This document shows positions 1 through 12,135 of a stretch of 64,000 bases of DNA, piece after piece. Origin of the DNA: Lethocerus indicus (taxonomy: Eukaryota; Arthropoda; Insecta; Hemiptera; Belostomatidae); the NCBI GenBank assembly GCA_019843655.1, contig JACDQD010000006.1, forward strand, positions 930,001 to 994,000, read 5' to 3'. The position numbers and the translations under genes are program-made. Each line of letters begins with the position of its first letter. Position 1 is the stretch's first letter. The notes under the pieces were generated by a model. It did not search any database. It worked only from the letters and a program-made list of their open reading frames with translations, and had not been told where the DNA came from.

Positions 1-2432
1 ACCCGCAAAAAAAATGCGGCCAAAAAAAATATAATCCCGAGTGCTAAATGCCGCCTCAGCTAAGCCGCGCCCTCGGCGTTAAATACGGAATTATCACTAT
101 TGTATTTAGTCCGGCGATAATTCAAAAAGCTAATGCGATACATGAAACAAGTGTAGGCATAAAATGGCCCAATCTAATAAAAAAATGTAAACACCGTTAA
201 TTCACAGCGAGACATACGGCTGTCCGAAAGTGGGAGGATGAAGTGACGAAAGGTATATTCGGCTTGGGAAAGGAAAGTTTAAATCGAAATCAATTCACAA
301 AGCACCGCGAATATTACACGACAATATAAAATAATAGATTTAACAATAAATAAAAATTAAAAATTCTGTTTCTATTCTACGTCGCAGGAATCTCAATTAC
401 ATCGAAATATCCCAAAAAATCGATTTCCTTATCACCATTGTGCCAAATTAATATATGAAAACAACTTCATAGAACTGGCTAAATTAAATTTTGAAAGTTA
501 TTAATGATTTCTAATAGTTGCTTACGAATATAATCCCGACTATTTTGCTGGACTTCGTAACTGTAGTTTAAAAAAATAAATATTTAAAAAAGTAAAACTG
601 CAGTTCTACCGAGATATTAAAAATGAAATAAATTAATGAGACTGGTTTTATGGTTGCAATCTGGGTTTGTGTACGAATGGATTAAATGTCGCACTTTAAT
701 ATTAAGAAAAATGTAGTAGAAACAAGAGAAACTTTGTGAGTGCATTAGTCATTCAAACAATCGTCTAGAGAATTTACATATATCGTAATATATATATATG
801 AGAATTTACATATGTTATACTTCCCCTGAAATGTAGGCGTGAAGGGGAAAAAGGCGCCAAAGTAGGGGGAGGGGGAGATGGGGAGAAATATCAATCGAGG
901 AAATGCGACGGGTAGGGCGGTTTTCCGCCCTGAGGGTTATGCAGGGCGGACAGACAGGGGAGTTGTGCGGGCTTAGTGGAAGCTCGGCAAACAAGGCGGG
1001 GGCGGGACTCGGCGCGCTCACCGCTTAATAATTGATCACCGGCCAAACTCAATGGGGCTGCCGGGCAGAGAAAAAAAAAACCCCCCTACACAGGAGGAGA
1101 CAAGAAAATATACCCGCAAAAGTCTTTACACGAATTTTTAACCCCGCAGAAAAAAAAACCCCATCGAAGAATCCTACGTACGTCACTCAATAAAATAGAA
1201 TGTGAATAGCGTACGGTATTGCCCAACATGTTATGGCACGAAGCCATAAACTTTAAAAACAAATGGATATGTGTTTGTTTGAATGACTAATGTACTCACA
1301 ATGTACGGAGCCGTACAACTCAGAGGAATAAATACAATACACGTTCATCGGACTGTGAACCGAACATGTTGGTTCATTTGTATACGTCCCATTATAGAAC
1401 GCATGCAGACCAGAAGCAGCACGACCGGTCTGATAAAAATATAACAAAGTTCAAATGACTAGCTTCTATTACAGGAAATTAACGTTCAGAAAAAACCCTC
1501 ACTATAATAGCCCTAACTTTCCCGGTTATTATACCAACGGTAAATATCCATGTATATTTAGAAAAAGGTATAAAAAAGTTCATTAATTTACCATAAGGGT
1601 ATAGTTATGAAAGGCCACCGGGGAGTGGTAAGCATGAATCAACCGAAATTTGTATATTGTATACGATATCCTATTTGTATTTTTAAGGTTTGGGCTGTAC
1701 TGCACAAAGTTGGTAATATCGAGAACACTGGATCAAAATCCATTGAAACATAAAAAATTGTAGGAGCAGAGTTTAATTTCAAAATAGAAATCGAGCTTCA
1801 ACATTAATTAATGCGCTTCGAAAATTTCACTTCCTTAAACAACAGTATAATTACAGATCGGCTTTTATTAAAAGCCATTAACGTTTCAACATTTTACCCA
1901 CGTTAGAATGCTCGGCGCCGTTCAACACGGTTGGAAATTAAGGTACATTTCAAGTTTAAACGCCCTTCGGTATTTACGGAGCATACTCATAAATAATAAG
2001 TTTTTCCCTAAATAAGCATAGCAATTTACATACGGCATTGAACACTATTGTTTGAATTCAGTTTTTCCCGGGGGGGGGGGACACATAGAAACGTAGATCA
2101 ATATTGAAATAACGCGTACGCAGTGTTCAAATTGAAGAACGTAAATACGAAACAATATTCGCCCAGTCCGTGAATTTCGTCGGATAATTAAATCAGTAAT
2201 GTTGAAATTATACTTTAACTGAGCCGAAATTAATTCCAGACAAACGACGAATAGGAAATACACAACGGTATATTCCACCATGAAAATTCAATGGCAATTA
2301 CATTCGGTGGATGAATCGCAGAAATAAATTTACATTGATATTTTTGTTAATTTTTTAATAAGCATTCATTTATTGGGTTTGAACTGGCATTAAATAAAAG
2401 CCTACGATAAATGATACTGCGTAAGTAGCAGA
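1..2432. other. No gene recognised
   Basis: AT-rich DNA with a GC-rich patch at about 830-1030 and an 11-G run at 2070-2080. The open frames here are short and have no family signature. A direct repeat AGAATTTACATAT flanks a short TA run near 770-815. Confidence 0.6.
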
Positions 2433-3110
2433 AAGGCGAACGGCGTATCGATAGTAACAAGGGACAAAATTAAAAAATACAAAACGAAATTTTCCGCGAG
2501 ATTAAAGTATGGAGGAAACACGCCTAATAGTAGTGTCGGAAATATAACCGTAGTTTTATTTTCTTAATATGGACTTGTTTTACAAACAGGATATTAATCT
2601 AAGGACAAGTTTGTTCTGTCAAACTTTTGATATAGGTGGCGTATCGACAGTAACAGGGGACGAAACCCCCAGCCCAAAAAAATATGGCAGTTCGGGCCAC
2701 TTACATGATTAAAGTGCTGAGGGAACACTAATGTCACAACAAATATATAGACAGTTTTTTTTTCTGTTGTAAAAAGTTTTACAACAGTCTATTACTCCAC
2801 AGTATCAGCAACAATCTACAAGTTGTCGATTGTACAGAATCAATTTTACACTTTCGGCCAGACTTCATTTCAGACCTTTCGATACAGAGCGAAGTAACGC
2901 GATACGAAACAGTATGGCAACTTAGGGCGTTCGGGCCGAGATTAAAGTCCTGCTGAAATAACCGGATATCGAAAGTGCAAAAGGGGCCAGATATACGATT
3001 ACAACCAACTTTATTTTACAGGCCCGACACGGCCTACTTCGGATCGTAGACGTAGAAAGTATTTTTGTTCTACAAGCTCTAGCCAGATAATCTCGGGAAA
3101 GCCGCAATCG
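2433..3110. repeat. Decayed tandem array, about three units of 200-245 bp
   Basis: Units begin near 2433, 2640 and 2880. Shared blocks include CGTATCGATAGTAACAAGGG / CGTATCGACAGTAACAGGGG and GAGATTAAAGT / TGATTAAAGT / GAGATTAAAGT at similar offsets, followed by related AAACAC or AACACT blocks. Similarity is partial, so the array is old. No coding frame is shared. Confidence 0.5.
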
Positions 3111-6056
3111 AGATATGTCTCCGACGACGGTTTGAAAACCCCTACGATCGGGATTAAATAATCGATCGGCGTCCGAACCTGATGTAGGGCCGGGCGGACT
3201 CGACTTTATTACACACCGGGGGGCGCGATTTCAAGCCCCCGTAAAGGAGATTAACAAAAAAAAGGGGGACAGATTTTACTGCAAAGTCCCGGCACAACTT
3301 ATAGCCAAGGTCCGACAGTAAATTCTTTGTCGAATTTATTTTTTTTTTGCTAAAGTTTTAAGGGCGTCCTAAACCAATCCTTCGGACCGTATCTATCTCC
3401 CGACAGCCATATTACAACGCTTCGTCAGAAATATCTCTTTTGAAATCAAATATTTCATACCCTTCCTTATAATTTTTAAGCCATTCAATGAATACTGGTA
3501 AAAATTTCAGAGTGCAACAACGTTTGATTCGTCAAATATCTAACGAATTGTGTCCTGAATAAATAAACGAAAAGGACAGTATTTACGATTTTAGTTTTAC
3601 AGTAAAAGCAGAAAATTTCAATGAGTTCTGTCGTACAAAAGCACGGGATAGAATGACGGGGAGAAATTACAAATTAGGACAGAAATTCCGAATACCTGAG
3701 CACGCCCAAGGACTGTAAGGAAGGAATTACAGTAAACACCGTATTCCCAGAGCGGCATAAGGGAGGCTAATTGCACGCGGTGGGTAATTTACAGGAAGGG
3801 CGTTATCCGATAAAGCCCAGAAAATTTTAATGTCCCGTCCTACCCTCACGCGGCTCCACCCACCTCCCCGCCCCATTAAATCATTAATATCCTAAAACCG
3901 GGATTAGCGCAATTCATTAATTAACCGCCGAATAAAATACATTAAATACGACGATCAAGCTGCGGGGGAGGGTGTGATATTTATGTTTATTTGTAATATT
4001 TAGTAATATTTCGTATTATGTATTATGGAATGTAGGAGGGAGGATAATTGGGGTGTAGTCCCATTGAGCTCAGAGGGTGCACGTGTCGCCGTACACGTGG
4101 CCTTTTTAAGCCTGCAATCGGCCCCCTCGTCGCTGGAGGAAAAACGTTTCGAGAAGGAATTGGCGGAACAAGAAAATCTTTTGATCGAAAAACTATTTCG
4201 AAAACTATACCCGATCGTTTATTGGCCCTTAAGCTACGATCAAGCTTAAGGTAGGCATGAAACCATTTGAACTGCGTAAGAACCGCCGCAATTCTGCTTC
4301 AATTTGAGCATCACTCACAGCAGAGGTATTGTTCAAAACAGAGAACGCCCGTTTTAAATACGATCGGAATAAATAGATTCCCGTTTATGTATACAACAGC
4401 GCCCCCGGTTTTTGTACCCAACGGCCTGAAGTGCTGAAAAAAGGGAGAAACCGCGTTCATGAATAACGAATAGTCGGCCGGCGATAAAAGGGAAGAAACG
4501 GAACGATATCCGCCGTTTCCGTTATAGGAAGAATTTTTCGCAATTTTTTTTGTCGAGTTTAAGTTTTAAAATATGCACAGGATTGGACCGTTTAGCGGCC
4601 GCGTTCGCTGGGTATTTCATACGGGGCCGGTGTCGGAACGGGCGATGAAATTAAAAATGCCATTATTGCGCCTAACGAACGGCCGGGATTAACTGGGAAA
4701 GGGGTGGGTGGGTGGTGGCTGTGTTCAGGTTTTTATGTCCAAATAAATATTCATAAGTGGAGCACGGCCCCGGGGGTCCGCAGGGGGGGGGGCGCTCTCG
4801 AGTGGCCGCCGGACTATATCAATATCAGGGGCCCTCCACCTCGTCCCTTACTCCTTATCTATCTTCAACCCTATATAGCCCCGGCCACTCTCACCGCCCT
4901 CCTTTCCCACTCTGAATTTCTATCTCTGCCCTCGTAATTGGGCCAAGATTTTAAATGCCAGGGCGGTTTAGGTATAAAATGCCGCAGGTCATAAGGATTA
5001 AAGTTATCGTCGCCTTCCTAGACTCAGATCGTGGGATTGAAAGACTGTGTAAGGGGTGCGAGCTGGTATTAGTAACGTTGTAGTGAAATGAAGTATACAC
5101 AATGTTGTAATATAGCGATAGCAAACGGGGAAATTGAATAAAACGCCAAATTTTAGGACATTATTAATTACAGACATTTGCTACGAGAAATCTCATTACG
5201 GTCGATCGCTTCCGTCGGAGTAACGACGCTATGAAACGTCCCCCACATCCGGTGGAGTTTACGCGAATCCGACGCCGCAAAAATAATACTCATTATTTCC
5301 GAAAAGAGGATACACCTTTATATATATATATATATAGGTAGAGTGAAGGAAAGTATTTCCGGAAGAATGGCGGTCATAAGTCCGAGTCAGAAGGATAATC
5401 TTTTGACCTACAGCCAGTACTTTATATCCGAGAGCTCGGTCGCTTTCTTATCTCGGCGCCCTACTTCGGGTCGGCTCGCAACAACATATCGCCGTCAGCG
5501 ATGGGGTTGCTACTAGTCTTGGGGAAGGCCGCGTACACTGAACTGAAATAATCAGCGCCTCGGGCACACCTGAGTTTATACTTTAGAAAAAACAACGACC
5601 CAAAAACTAGATATTTAAATCGGCGACGCCATATTGTTTCCGGTAAAATACTCACGTATATGATCAGCGGAAAAACCATCAACTGCCCCCAACGCACTAT
5701 GATTCTGCCAGAAAATACTTTATGGAGACAAACGTGCGTATAGTGAAAACGAAAAGAACAATATTTCCAAAAAAATCGATTGTTTGACAACTTTTTTTTG
5801 TTTATGGAAAGATACGAAGACGCTGTTAACAATAGACACACACACTGCGTCACAACTGAAATGAGTTTCGTGTCACTACGAAATCGTCCATTGGCGGCCA
5901 TTACAACGTAAAAAGGATCATCGCTATTTTAGCAATAATGATAAAATAGTGTCTCTCGGCACGAGGTTGTTCCGGTACTATTGTCTGATCTCCACCGGAA
6001 GTTAGTCATATATGGATATATAAGTTGGCGACAGTGCCGGCAAAGGACAATATGTA
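3111..6056. other. No gene recognised
   Basis: Mixed composition with GC-rich patches near 3.8 and 4.7-4.9 kb, a TA run near 5318-5336 and the E-box pair at 4080. The longest open frame (146 codons, minus, 5461-5901) shows no domain or splice context and is judged spurious. Confidence 0.5.
4080..4099. promoter_or_regulatory. Paired CACGTG E-boxes
   Basis: Two perfect CACGTG palindromes lie 8 bp apart inside a longer inverted repeat. CACGTG is the canonical site of bHLH factors. Any function is inference; there is no recognised gene start next to it. Confidence 0.3.
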
Positions 6057-6497
6057 TCGTAGATTTGTGGTGTTTCTGTCTCCTCTCGCTGGTTTGGTCT
6101 TTCGCCGGACCGGTTTCGGCCGCTCGCCATCCTCAGTAGCGGTGTTTGTTAGTCACTGTTGGCACTTTGCATGTTTTTCGGGCACCCTCACTGCACTGTC
6201 ACTGTCACTTGTACTGTGGTGGTTGTAGTGTATTCAGTTAAATGCGCTACTAGTTTCAATGGTACGGCGCACCCAATACTAGCCCGCAACACAGGTCTGT
6301 ATTACATTTTAGTATTAGCGCCTTACAGTACAAGTGACAGTGACAGTGAGGATGCCCAAAAGACATCCAAAGTGCCAAAAGTGACTAACACCGCTACTGA
6401 AGATGACAGGCGGCCGAAACCGGTCTAGCAAAAGACGGAACCGGCTATAGAAACATGAAATCTACGGTATTCCAACCCCTCGCAGACCACAAAACAG
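6057..6497. mobile_element. Long hairpin (foldback) element, copy 1
   Basis: Two arms of about 150-170 bp are inverted copies of each other around a 121-bp loop at 6211-6331. The left arm carries TTTCGGCCGCTCGCC and CACTGTCACTGTCAC. The right arm carries GTGACAGTGACAGTG and GGCGGCCGAAACCGG. The right end continues into CGCAGACCACAAAACAG, which other copies share. No transposase is coded, so this is a non-autonomous element. The family is unknown to me. Confidence 0.8.
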
Positions 6498-8056
6498 ATA
6501 TGTTAGACAGTAGATATATAATTGTTTCCATTATACTTGGCTATACGGGGAGTGATTTAGACGAGCACAGGTCGGTCTGTAGCAGACTAATAACGATAAA
6601 TCTGCGCGGATAAGTGACTGGTAATTAGGATTTCTTTAATTAGCATACGGACGATATTAGACGCACGGTCGTTCGGCAATAATTCACCGATGCATAGCGA
6701 GTGGGGGTGGAGTTGAGGTGGCGGTGCAGGTGACGAGGAGGATGATGGGAGACGTGAGGCATGACTCCGTGTGTCCGTCATATATCAAGTTGATGACTGG
6801 AGGAGTAGAGCCTCCAGAGGCCACCCAGCCATTGCCGGAGGGATGGGATGGGCCCCCAACCATTGTCGTAGAAACGGCCGTGTGAAATCTCAAGCCCCGA
6901 CAGGCACAACAATGCGCCCCCAAAAGCGACTCTAATGACTGCAAGAGCCGCCCCAAAAGCGTCCATTCATTATTGGATATCTTTTGGGGGGGTTGCAACA
7001 CGTGTTATGTTCCCATAGCTGGGTGGGGGAGGAAAATCGCGACGATATACGCCCAATCTCGTACATTGCAACCCTCTGGCACAACTGCCTGCCCCAATGT
7101 GCCGAATCTCAGCCACCGACCAGTGTACTCGTAATGAGATTGTAGAATTGCGATAACAAAGAGTTTTTGTTGATATTTCAGAACAAACAGGCCGGGACAA
7201 CTGTTGTTGAGGCTGATATAATAATCAGAGAAACTGTCGCGAATCGAAACTTGGGCTGAAAGTTGAAATTTTTAGATTGGGAAACATTGGATGAGATCGA
7301 AACGGGAAGGAAGAGTGAAGAGGAGGGAATTATTGAGGAAAAATGAACAGTGAAACAGAGAAAAATGTCACTCGACAATCGGTGTCATCAACTAATGAAC
7401 TACCCGGGGGGGAGCCGGCAGCCTGCGAATTAGAATTGAAGTGGAACAGGTTAAAAACTGAAGCAAAAAAAAAAAAACACGAGCCCAGGAGTTGTTCGTG
7501 TCGGGAAAATATTTTTTTAGCTATTATAAACATTAAGGTGTATTAAAAATGGAAGCCTCGGAAGGGTTGACGGACTGACTGATTATCAGGTTCTTCCTTG
7601 TACATCTCTATTCGGATGAAAAAAAACTTACGAAGGATCTCGCACCTAAGACCCGTATTCTACCCATTTATATAATTATGTGACGCAGATCTTCGAGCAT
7701 TTCACTAGGTAAAATGTAAATGTAAGGGTATAACGAAGTATAACCATTGGTATAGTAATTAATAGTAGGCAGGCGGTGGCAGTTTCACGCCTCATTCGTG
7801 CCTATCAGTTGTGTGTCAGGTCAACATCCGGGAACCGTCACTGTCATCGTTTATGTCCCGTACAGTCAAGATAAAGCGCCAATCGTATATAGCAGATCGC
7901 GTACAGACATTTCGAGAGAACACTTTGTTTTTATTGTTTTTGTCACACAAAATATACAAATATTACCACGTTTCACATGATAAACCTAACCCGGGTTCAA
8001 GTCAGCAATCCAAGGATTGCTAAGCAACCACAACTTAGTCAGGCGATATATATTAT

Positions 8057-8104
<48 letters not shown>

Positions 8105-9299
8105 TATCTGTTAAATATTGGTCATGTAAGAGAATAAGTGCGCGGCTTGCTACCCTGAGGTAAAATTAACGCTGTAGCGCCAAACAGGAATTTTAGGCGG
8201 TATCGACACTACCCAAAACCGTTTTGCATGTATAAAATGAGACTTTCAGTCATATAAAATATGTGAATATTAACAAATGAGGGTATGCGGATAGGTTTAA
8301 TAAACTGTTAAAGTTGTTCCTACCCCTAAGAAATTTTATTAATGGCGCTATTATTTGAGCATTTTTCAACGCGTTCGGTTTATCTTCTAGACGTAAATAG
8401 AAACACACAGAGGGGAGCGGTGTAAACGAGAAAATTGAGGTGCCTAGATGGAAGGTTAGCCAAATTTTAACAGGGGTGGGGCGCCCCTATTGTGCCCCGC
8501 ATAATATGTAATATGCCGAGGGGGAGAGGGAGGAGGGAGGCTGCATAGCTCAGATATTTTCGGCAAGTTATTTAAGCCTCTCTGTCTGAACAGAGAGAGA
8601 TAGCCCAGTGGGCGGGAGACACGTTCTATCGCTACGGGGACGGGGGTGGGGGCCCTATAAACCGCGGGGGATAACTTAATTCAGTAACACCCCCTACCAC
8701 CCCCCCCCCTACCTACCCCTAACACCGACACCGCGCCGGATTAATATTCAGGTTGCCGTCGGCGGAAATTGACTCTTGCTACTCTCTCTCTGCGGGCCGG
8801 AGACGACACTCGAATAAAGCCCCCTCGACCCGACCCCGACCCCCCCAAAAGGAGGGCGGGTAATATACCTTAAAAACCGGCTTTAAAATCACAACAAAAC
8901 TTCCAACCCTTTTGTTGTTGCAAATGAATAGATTAAAGTGAATTTCGTTCTCGGCCCCATCAAGCCGAGCAATACAGTGGACATAATTGAAAAATTCAAA
9001 ATTTGTAACTTACTCAAGATGATTAAGATATTATATTAGAGAGTTGGGTCTGGAATAATTCCAGGACCGGGAGACTGTCAAGACTTGGGCGTCCCAGTGG
9101 CCGCCTGTACAATGTCTACAATGTCGTAAGCCTACACCCCACGGGGGCCTAGGGGTTGTTTAGTCCCCACATAAGTGTCGAGGCGAAGATGAAGGGATGA
9201 AGGGGTGCAAGACGGGACACGATACAGGCCCTGCTCCGAGAGTCACTTGAGCCGGCCTCCACACGGCGAAGCGGAAAAAGGTACGAGAACGCTCATGAG
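6498..9299. other. No gene recognised
   Basis: Contains a purine-rich stretch near 7240-7470, a TA microsatellite and a GC-rich, C-run-rich patch at 8470-8880. Several overlapping open frames near 6.6-7.5 kb shadow each other in G-rich DNA and have no family signal. Confidence 0.5.
8062..8101. repeat. TA microsatellite
   Basis: About 20 uninterrupted TA units. Confidence 0.95.
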
Positions 9300-9830
9300 A
9301 GAGATGAAATTGGTCTGGCTAAGGACCAAACAAAAGGTATTTACCCTTTTTACGAGCTCATACTTTTGTCAAACAAAGGACTCGAGAACCTCTGTCAACG
9401 CAGGCATTTACGGTAGTTTGAAGTAATTCCTTCCCTTGAGCACGAAATTACAGTTAATTTATGTAATAAGAACATTATAATTATGCGATATAAATTTTAA
9501 GAAGTATTCCTAAACGTACGGTGTATACTCTTACGTGGAAATAAATCGGCCTAGCTAAGGACCAAACAAGAGATTCCTTCAGTTTTTATTCAAACAAAGA
9601 ACTTGAGAACAACTGAAACTCCGCCTTCTTCCAGTCAAGGATGAAATAATATTTACTCCGAGAAATTTAATCATTTTATCTTTTAATTAGTGTAAAATAT
9701 GCAATATAAATCTAGAGCATTACTACTAAGAAATCTGTCCAGCTAGAATAGACGAGAAATTTAATCATAATCATGCAATAAAAAATTTCAGTATAAATCT
9801 AAGTATTCTTATACATGTAATATATGTATA
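9300..9830. repeat. Decayed tandem array, about three units of 190-240 bp
   Basis: Units begin near 9305, 9540 and 9728. The first two share GCTAAGGACCAAACAA and then TCAAACAAAGGACTCGAGAA / TCAAACAAAGAACTTGAGAA. The second and third share GAGAAATTTAATCAT and a CAATAAAAAATT / CAATATAAATCT block. The third unit is shortened. Confidence 0.55.
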
Positions 9831-11589
9831 TAACAGTATGGGAATAGTATCTTAAATCCAAATATTTATCGAATGTCTACCTATTGTTGAAATCCACTGC
9901 TTTACTCCAAAGAACAAACATCCCTTAAATCGTTACAAGATTCGTACAGATTCAGTAGGGGTAGAATAAAGTTTACTGTTGAGGAAAGCGAAATGAGGCA
10001 CAACAATGATCCGAACCATAATTCGAGGACGGGCTCATGCCGGGGGGGGAGGGTGGTTTGGGGGCCGTTGATGATTGCCGCAAAATTAATTTCGCGTTAA
10101 ATTCGAAATGACGTTTATTAAATTATGGACTTACGGGCGGTGTGTTATTATCAGGGTACCCCGTGGAGGGGGGGAGAGTTAATTTCCGCGGGGCGGGGCA
10201 GGGGTGGATTCTCTTCTCACTCAACTTGAAGGCGGAATTTAAGATGGAAAAGCGAGTGGCCTCCGCCCCTAGCCGGGTGCCTAATTCGTTTAAAAACCCG
10301 GCGCTCTACCAACCCCCACCCCATCCCCTCAACACCATCCTAATTTACCGTCGCCAGATTCTCCAACACCAGACAACTGGACCGCAACATGTTCTGAACA
10401 TGTTTAAATATCCGGCAAACTTTCCAATTTGCCCCAATTCCGAGTTAATGATCTAAAGTGATTTTATTTTATTAGGGACTGAGCTGTGAATGTTGAGCTG
10501 ACTGAATGTTTTATTGCAATAAAACGTCATTAATGTCTACCGTCACTGAAATTTCGTACTCGATTACACACACCCACATCCAATATTACAAACCGAAAAG
10601 AAAAAAGTTATCGCATACGAATTTGATTACACGAAGTGTCGAATTCTTCTCCTATTCATAAAAACAAACTGGAATATTTAATTCCGCTGAGAATTTTTAA
10701 AACCAATATTCAGAGAAAACACCTAGTAAACTTCAGTGGGCCATTATACTGCAGAAATTTAGATTAGGTTTTCCAATTTAGATTAGATAGATAAATTTAC
10801 AATCCTAAAATAATTTATAAATATATATAGCGCATATACGTTAATCCGAACGTTGCAAAACTTGCAGCAATCGAAATAAATCGAGCGAGCGGAAAATGAA
10901 AAGTCCACGTATGAAAAAAAAAGAAACAACTTTTTTTAATTAAGAGTACCGGTTCACCCTACTGACAGCATCGACTAAAACAGGAGAAGAAATGTTAGAC
11001 GTTACGCTCGCGGGGGAGGGGGGACGGGGAAAAAATTAAAACAAGCAACAGAAACAAAAAAAAAACTGTAATTAAAACTTGTTTTATGAAGCGGCTAGCT
11101 CGATAACGTACGAGCCGCGGAGGGGAGGGGGGAGGAGGGTGTTGTAACAGGAGTGCGGGGGCGGCAACCCTGCCGGCTAGTAATATATAGGGTGAGCAGC
11201 GAGTGAATTACAGTTGAATTAGAAAATATATAGGAGAGGCCGGCCCGGGATCTTTGCAGGGGGTCGGTACAGGGGGTATAAATACAGATATACAGCCGGC
11301 ACTGGACCACTACACTCCGACACTCAATCACGCCTAAACAACCCTGAAAGATTTATTAATAATCATTCCCGAATACGCCCCGTTATACAGAGAAGGGAAA
11401 ACGGCCGTTTTGTAAATTATAAATTCATTTCAACCGAATTACTGTTTAATTTTACCACAAGAAATAAGAGATAAGCGCTGTATGCTGTAGAATTAATTAG
11501 TGTAAGGTATTTGTAGGCAGGTCTCGGAGGGTTACAATACACAATTATATAACATTCCTATCACTGTCTGTCCCAATTTAATTCCTCAA
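9831..11589. other. No gene recognised
   Basis: AT-rich sequence with GC-rich patches near 10.02-10.35 kb and 10.99-11.32 kb. Nothing coding or repetitive is recognisable. Confidence 0.5.
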
Positions 11590-12135
11590 GATATATTTTT
11601 GTAAACAGAAAATTTGGACTCTTAAGGCCATTACTAAAATCGAAATTGACCTTAAGTAACAAACTGACAGTATACAAAGCAATACTCAAACCGACACGGA
11701 CATACGGTATAGAGCTATGGGGTTCCACCGAGACATCCAACATGGCTCGCATCCAGAGATTCCAATCAAAAGTCCTTCGCACCATCCTTAATGCTCCCCC
11801 CGGGTATGTTTCTAACCGCACAATCCACCATGACCCCAACATACCGACAGTGGACGAAGTCGCAAAATCCCGGTTCCCGAAGTTCCACTCCCGCCTTTCT
11901 CCTCATCCCGATCCACTCGTTCAGTCCCTTTCCTCTCTCACCCATCCACTATCCCCACCACGACGGCTTAAACGCCACCGGCCCAGAGATCATCTCGGAC
12001 AGTAGTTAAATCGTGTCAAAAGCGCCATCACTGGGCGGTTCCTTATCGAGACAAACGCGTGAAAAATATACATGTATCAATTGCACCTATAACTGTAAAA
12101 GTTGATTGTGCAAAATAAAAAAGTTAAAAAAAAAA
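11590..12135 (+). mobile_element. Jockey-type non-LTR retrotransposon, 5'-truncated 3' end
   Basis: Codons 11604-12005 give the C-terminal end of the second open reading frame of a jockey-clade element. They include KSKLTLSNKLTVYKAILKP, YGIELWGSTE, RIQRFQSKVLRTILNAPP and, near the end, PPRRLKRHRPRDHLG. These motifs follow the reverse transcriptase domain in this family. A 3' untranslated part of about 120 bp follows and ends in an A run at 12126-12135, as expected for target-primed insertion. The reverse transcriptase and endonuclease are missing. A related copy lies at 51446-51885. Confidence 0.85.

Noticed and set aside
5461..5901. 146-codon minus-strand open frame
   Set aside because: No family signature, odd composition rich in Phe, Leu and Lys, and no neighbouring exon.
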